This document shows positions 61,272 to 64,000 of a stretch of 64,000 bases of DNA, in pieces; positions within the stretch are counted from its first letter, which is position 1, and the number at the start of each line of letters is the position of its first letter. The DNA lies in assembly GCA_023664665.1 (NCBI GenBank), contig JAMPEY010000003.1:64397-128396 (forward strand), given 5' to 3'. This DNA comes from Lachnoclostridium sp. (GTDB lineage: Bacteria > Bacillota > Clostridia > Lachnospirales > Lachnospiraceae). Made by a program: the position numbers and the translations under genes. The notes beneath the pieces were generated by a model. It searched no databases. It was not told the DNA's origin and worked only from the letters and a program-made list of their open reading frames with translations.

Positions 61272-62564
61272 CTATTTTTTCAAAGGACTCTTACGGTAAA
61301 TAATATCGCTTCTGCCGGGACCGTTGCTCACCATAGTGATGGGGAACCCTATCTGCTCTTCGATAAACTCTACATATTTACGGCAGTTCTCCGGAAGCTC
61401 CTCATAATTTTTGATACCCCTGATATCGCATTTCCAGCCGGGAAGCTTTTGGAACACCGGTTTTGCTTTCTCCAACTGACAAGTCACGGGGAAATCCGCG
61501 GTAACTTTGCCGTCAATCTCATATCCTATGCATACGGAAATCTCATCCAGATAACCCAGCACATCCAACACCGTAAAAGCCACATCCGTAGTTCCCTGCA
61601 GACGGCAGCCATACTTGGACGCCACACAGTCAAACCAGCCCACCCGCCTGGGTCTCCCGGTAGTCGCGCCATACTCGCCTCCGTCACCGCCTCTGCGCCT
61701 CAGTTCCTCAGCCTCATCCCCAAAAAGCTCCGACACAAAAGCGCCTGCTCCCACTGCGGAGGAATACGCCTTGCAGACAGTAATGATTTCCTTAATCTCA
61801 TAGGGTGGAAGTCCCGCGCCGATGGCGCCGTAAGCAGCCAATGTAGAGGAGGAAGTCACCATGGGATAAATACCGTGGTCAGGGTCTTTCAAAGTACCGA
61901 GCTGCCCCTCCAGCAGTACGGTTTTGCCATCCTTTAACGCCTGATTTAAGAAAGTCGATACATCCCCCACATACGGTGCAATCATATCCCTGTACGCAAG
62001 CAGAGTCCGGAACAATTCCTCCACATCAATGAGAGGCTTGTGATACAAATGCTCTAAAAGCACATTCTTGACCTGACATACACGCTCCACCTTCTCCTTT
62101 AAGCGCGCCTCGTCAAAAAGCTCACTGACCTGAAAACCTATTTTCGCATATTTATCGGAATAAAAAGGTGCAATGCCCGACTTTGTGGAGCCGAAGGATT
62201 TGCCTCCCAGTCTCTCCTCCTCATATTGGTCAAACAAAATATGATAGGGCATTACAATCTGGGCTCTGTCAGACACCAGAATTTTGGGCATGGGAACATT
62301 TCTGTCCGTAATGGATTTGATCTCTCCCAAAAGAATGGGAATGTTTAACGCAACACCATTGCCGATTACGCTGGTAATATGGCTGTAAAATACCCCTGAC
62401 GGCAGAGTGTGCAGCGCAAATTTGCCATAGCCGTTGACAATGGTATGCCCTGCATTGGCGCCGCCCTGAAAACGCACTACGATATCAGCTTTCTCAGCCA
62501 GCATATCCGTAATCTTTCCCTTTCCTTCATCTCCCCAGTTAGCACCTACGACTGCCTTAACCAT
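61272..62564 (-). CDS. purA: Adenylosuccinate synthetase
   Basis: A 430-residue GTP-dependent enzyme that converts IMP to adenylosuccinate. The signature GANWGDEGKGKITDML opens the protein, followed by QGGANAGHTIV, LPSGVF and the arginine loop TTGRPRRVGWFD. The length equals the family norm. GGAGGAATT precedes the ATG. It lies next to a purF-family gene. Confidence 0.96.
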   Translation of the reverse strand: MVKAVVGANWGDEGKGKITDMLAEKADIVVRFQGGANAGHTIVNGYGKFALHTLPSGVFYSHITSVIGNGVALNIPILLGEIKSITDRNVPMPKILVSDRAQIVMPYHILFDQYEEERLGGKSFGSTKSGIAPFYSDKYAKIGFQVSELFDEARLKEKVERVCQVKNVLLEHLYHKPLIDVEELFRTLLAYRDMIAPYVGDVSTFLNQALKDGKTVLLEGQLGTLKDPDHGIYPMVTSSSTLAAYGAIGAGLPPYEIKEIITVCKAYSSAVGAGAFVSELFGDEAEELRRRGGDGGEYGATTGRPRRVGWFDCVASKYGCRLQGTTDVAFTVLDVLGYLDEISVCIGYEIDGKVTADFPVTCQLEKAKPVFQKLPGWKCDIRGIKNYEELPENCRKYVEFIEEQIGFPITMVSNGPGRSDIIYRKSPLKK

Positions 62565-62595
62565 AATTCCTCCATTCTTACCCCTTCAAAGGTAA

Positions 62596-62624
62596 ATTAT
62601 ACATAAATTATTGATATATTACCG
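62596..62624 (-). promoter_or_regulatory. Possible promoter of purA
   Basis: A perfect -10 TATAAT (62596-62601) lies on the minus strand about 32 bp before the ATG, but the -35 position 17 bp further up reads CGGTAA, a poor match. Confidence 0.4.
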
Positions 62625-62646
62625 TTTGGCCCGATATCCGATACCG

Positions 62647-64000
62647 TCACTCTCTTCCGTCCCAGCAATAGGTACACAGCTTTTCCCTGTCAATTCCCAC
62701 TGCCTCAATCATATCATCCAATCTGTTAAAGCGCAGGCTGGTAAAATTCAACTGTCTGCCGATACGCCCCACCATATCCTCATATTCCGGCGTATCCGGA
62801 TCCACATAGTTTTTCAGATCAATCTTTTTTCCTTCCTGCTCTATTTCCTTCAAAACCCTTCGGGTAATCAAATCCATCTCCGAAGAAGACCTCGAAAAAT
62901 TCAAATACTTACACCCGTATAAAAGAGGCGGACAGGCGGGTCTGATATGCACTTCCTTTGCCCCGCTCTGATACAAAAATTCCGTGGTTTCCCGAAGCTG
63001 AGTGCCTCTGACAATGGAATCGTCAATTAAAAGCAGACTTTTATCCTGTATCAGATCATGCACGGGAATCAGCTTCATCTTGGCAATCAGATTCCGCTGG
63101 GTCTGAATGGTGGGCATAAAAGATCTTGGCCAGGTGGGCGTATATTTGATAAAAGGTCTGGAAAAAGGAATTCCCGACTGATTTGCATAACCCACCGCAT
63201 GAGCCGTTCCCGAATCGGGAACTCCCGCAACGATATCCGGCGACACATTATCCCGCATAGCCAGCTTGGCGCCGCAGTTATAACGCATCTGCTCCACGCT
63301 GACCCCTTCATAGGAAGAAGGGGGATAACCATAATACACCCATAGAAAAGTACATATTTTCATATCCTTGCCGGGATGTACCAATGTATGTACGCCCTCC
63401 GGGTCCATAACCGCAATTTCCCCGGGACCCAGCTCCCTCACGGGCGTATAACCCAGATTCAAATAAGCAAAATTTTCAAAAGACACACAGTAAGCATTCT
63501 CTTTTTTACCAATGCAAACCGGAGTCCTGCCCATACGATCCCTTGCCGCATAGATACCCTTAGGGGTCATGATCAAAAAGGTCATGGAACCGTCTATCAG
63601 CTCCTGCGCATACTGCATCCCCTCCACCAGATTCTCTCTCTGGTTTACAATCGCCGCCACCAGCTCCGTGGCATTGATATCTCCACCGGAAAGCTCTAAA
63701 AAGTGGGAATGTCCCTTATTCAGAAGGTCTGTGAGAATTTCCTCCGTATTGTTAATCTTACCTACCGTGGTAATGGCATAAGTTCCGTGATGGGAGCGCA
63801 CAATTAAAGGCTGCGGCTCATAATCGGAAATACATCCGATGCCTAAGTTTCCCCTCATTTGATTCATGTCTTTGTCAAATTTCGTGCGGAAAGGGGAATT
63901 TTCAATATTGTGAATCGCCCTGTCATACCCCTTTTCCTTGCTGTAAACAGCCATACCCGCCCGTCTGGTTCCCAGATGGGAATGGTAATCCGTCCCAAAA
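62647..64000 (-). CDS. purF: Amidophosphoribosyltransferase (PurF family), 5' end beyond the window
   Basis: At least 450 residues. The ATG at 63954 is internal: the frame stays open to the window edge and encodes FGTDYHSHLGTRRAGM before it, the usual start region of the Ntn glutaminase domain, so the true start lies beyond 64000 and the N-terminal nucleophile cysteine is not seen. The phosphoribosyltransferase part has SLLLIDDSIVRGTQLRET, the PRPP-binding loop, and GVPDSGTAHAVGYA. C-terminal cysteines (LCTYCWDG) are as in the family. It makes phosphoribosylamine, the first purine-pathway step. Confidence 0.9.
   Translation of the reverse strand, partial: FGTDYHSHLGTRRAGMAVYSKEKGYDRAIHNIENSPFRTKFDKDMNQMRGNLGIGCISDYEPQPLIVRSHHGTYAITTVGKINNTEEILTDLLNKGHSHFLELSGGDINATELVAAIVNQRENLVEGMQYAQELIDGSMTFLIMTPKGIYAARDRMGRTPVCIGKKENAYCVSFENFAYLNLGYTPVRELGPGEIAVMDPEGVHTLVHPGKDMKICTFLWVYYGYPPSSYEGVSVEQMRYNCGAKLAMRDNVSPDIVAGVPDSGTAHAVGYANQSGIPFSRPFIKYTPTWPRSFMPTIQTQRNLIAKMKLIPVHDLIQDKSLLLIDDSIVRGTQLRETTEFLYQSGAKEVHIRPACPPLLYGCKYLNFSRSSSEMDLITRRVLKEIEQEGKKIDLKNYVDPDTPEYEDMVGRIGRQLNFTSLRFNRLDDMIEAVGIDREKLCTYCWDGRE

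Noticed and set aside
62647..63954. Taking the ATG at 63954 as the start of the PurF-family protein.
   Set aside because: The frame continues to the window edge and encodes the conserved GTDYHSHLGTRRAG segment, so the real start lies beyond 64000.

Overview
The window looks like a chromosomal segment of an anaerobic Clostridia-class Firmicute, most likely a Lachnospiraceae member. Supporting signs are a Cas12a close in layout to the Lachnospiraceae enzymes, a meso-diaminopimelate type MurE, the Firmicute priA-def-fmt-rsmB-rlmN-stp-prkC-rsgA housekeeping order, a complete-looking anaerobic (early cobalt) cobalamin pathway, and strong GGAGG ribosome binding sites that often precede TTG or GTG starts. 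All confident genes but one (60310-60630) lie on the minus strand, so transcription runs from right to left.

Region 1 (1 to about 19.73 kb) is an AT-rich defence island placed directly after the rsgA terminator. Read in the direction of transcription it holds: an SNF2-type helicase, a DUF4391 protein, an AlbA_2/HTH protein, two tandem type III DNA methyltransferases (Mod), one type III restriction subunit (Res) and an RlaP-like nucleotidyltransferase. A single CRISPR repeat follows 4 bp after the last stop codon, and then a type V-A locus, cas12a-cas4-cas1-cas2-leader-array, whose first repeat ends at base 1. A 51-bp promoter-bearing sequence is duplicated, once in front of the helicase operon and once in front of cas12a, so the restriction block is bracketed by direct repeats.

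Region 2 (19.78-26.15 kb and 48.38-53.64 kb) is a housekeeping cluster: rsgA, prkC (PASTA kinase), stp, rlmN and rsmB on one side; fmt, def, priA and murE on the other. These are normally neighbours. Here they are split by about 22 kb of inserted genes.

Region 3 (26.17-48.36 kb) is that insert. A Mn2+-type riboswitch drives mntP. A second promoter with a cobalamin riboswitch and terminator then drives cbiK (as a lipoprotein), an ABC uptake system (binding lipoprotein, permease, ATPase), and cbiP, cobT, cobU, cobS, a second CobU-like gene, cobC, cbiB, cobD, cbiC, cbiD, cbiF, cbiG, cbiH, a cbiJ-cbiE-cbiT fusion, cbiA and a small cysteine-rich protein. I do not see cbiL or a cobA/btuR adenosyltransferase. 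A 133-bp tandem repeat marks the junction with rsmB.

Region 4 (53.75-64 kb) holds a cation efflux protein, a TPM-domain protein coupled to a zinc-ribbon membrane protein, a flavin reductase-rubredoxin fusion, recJ, a small membrane protein, a HAD phosphatase, purA and a purF-family gene cut by the window end.

The signals I find most worth following are the solitary CRISPR repeat before cas12a, the duplicated promoter bracketing the expanded type III restriction block, and a family of multi-hairpin repeats that sit inside operons and supply the stop codon of the gene in front of them.
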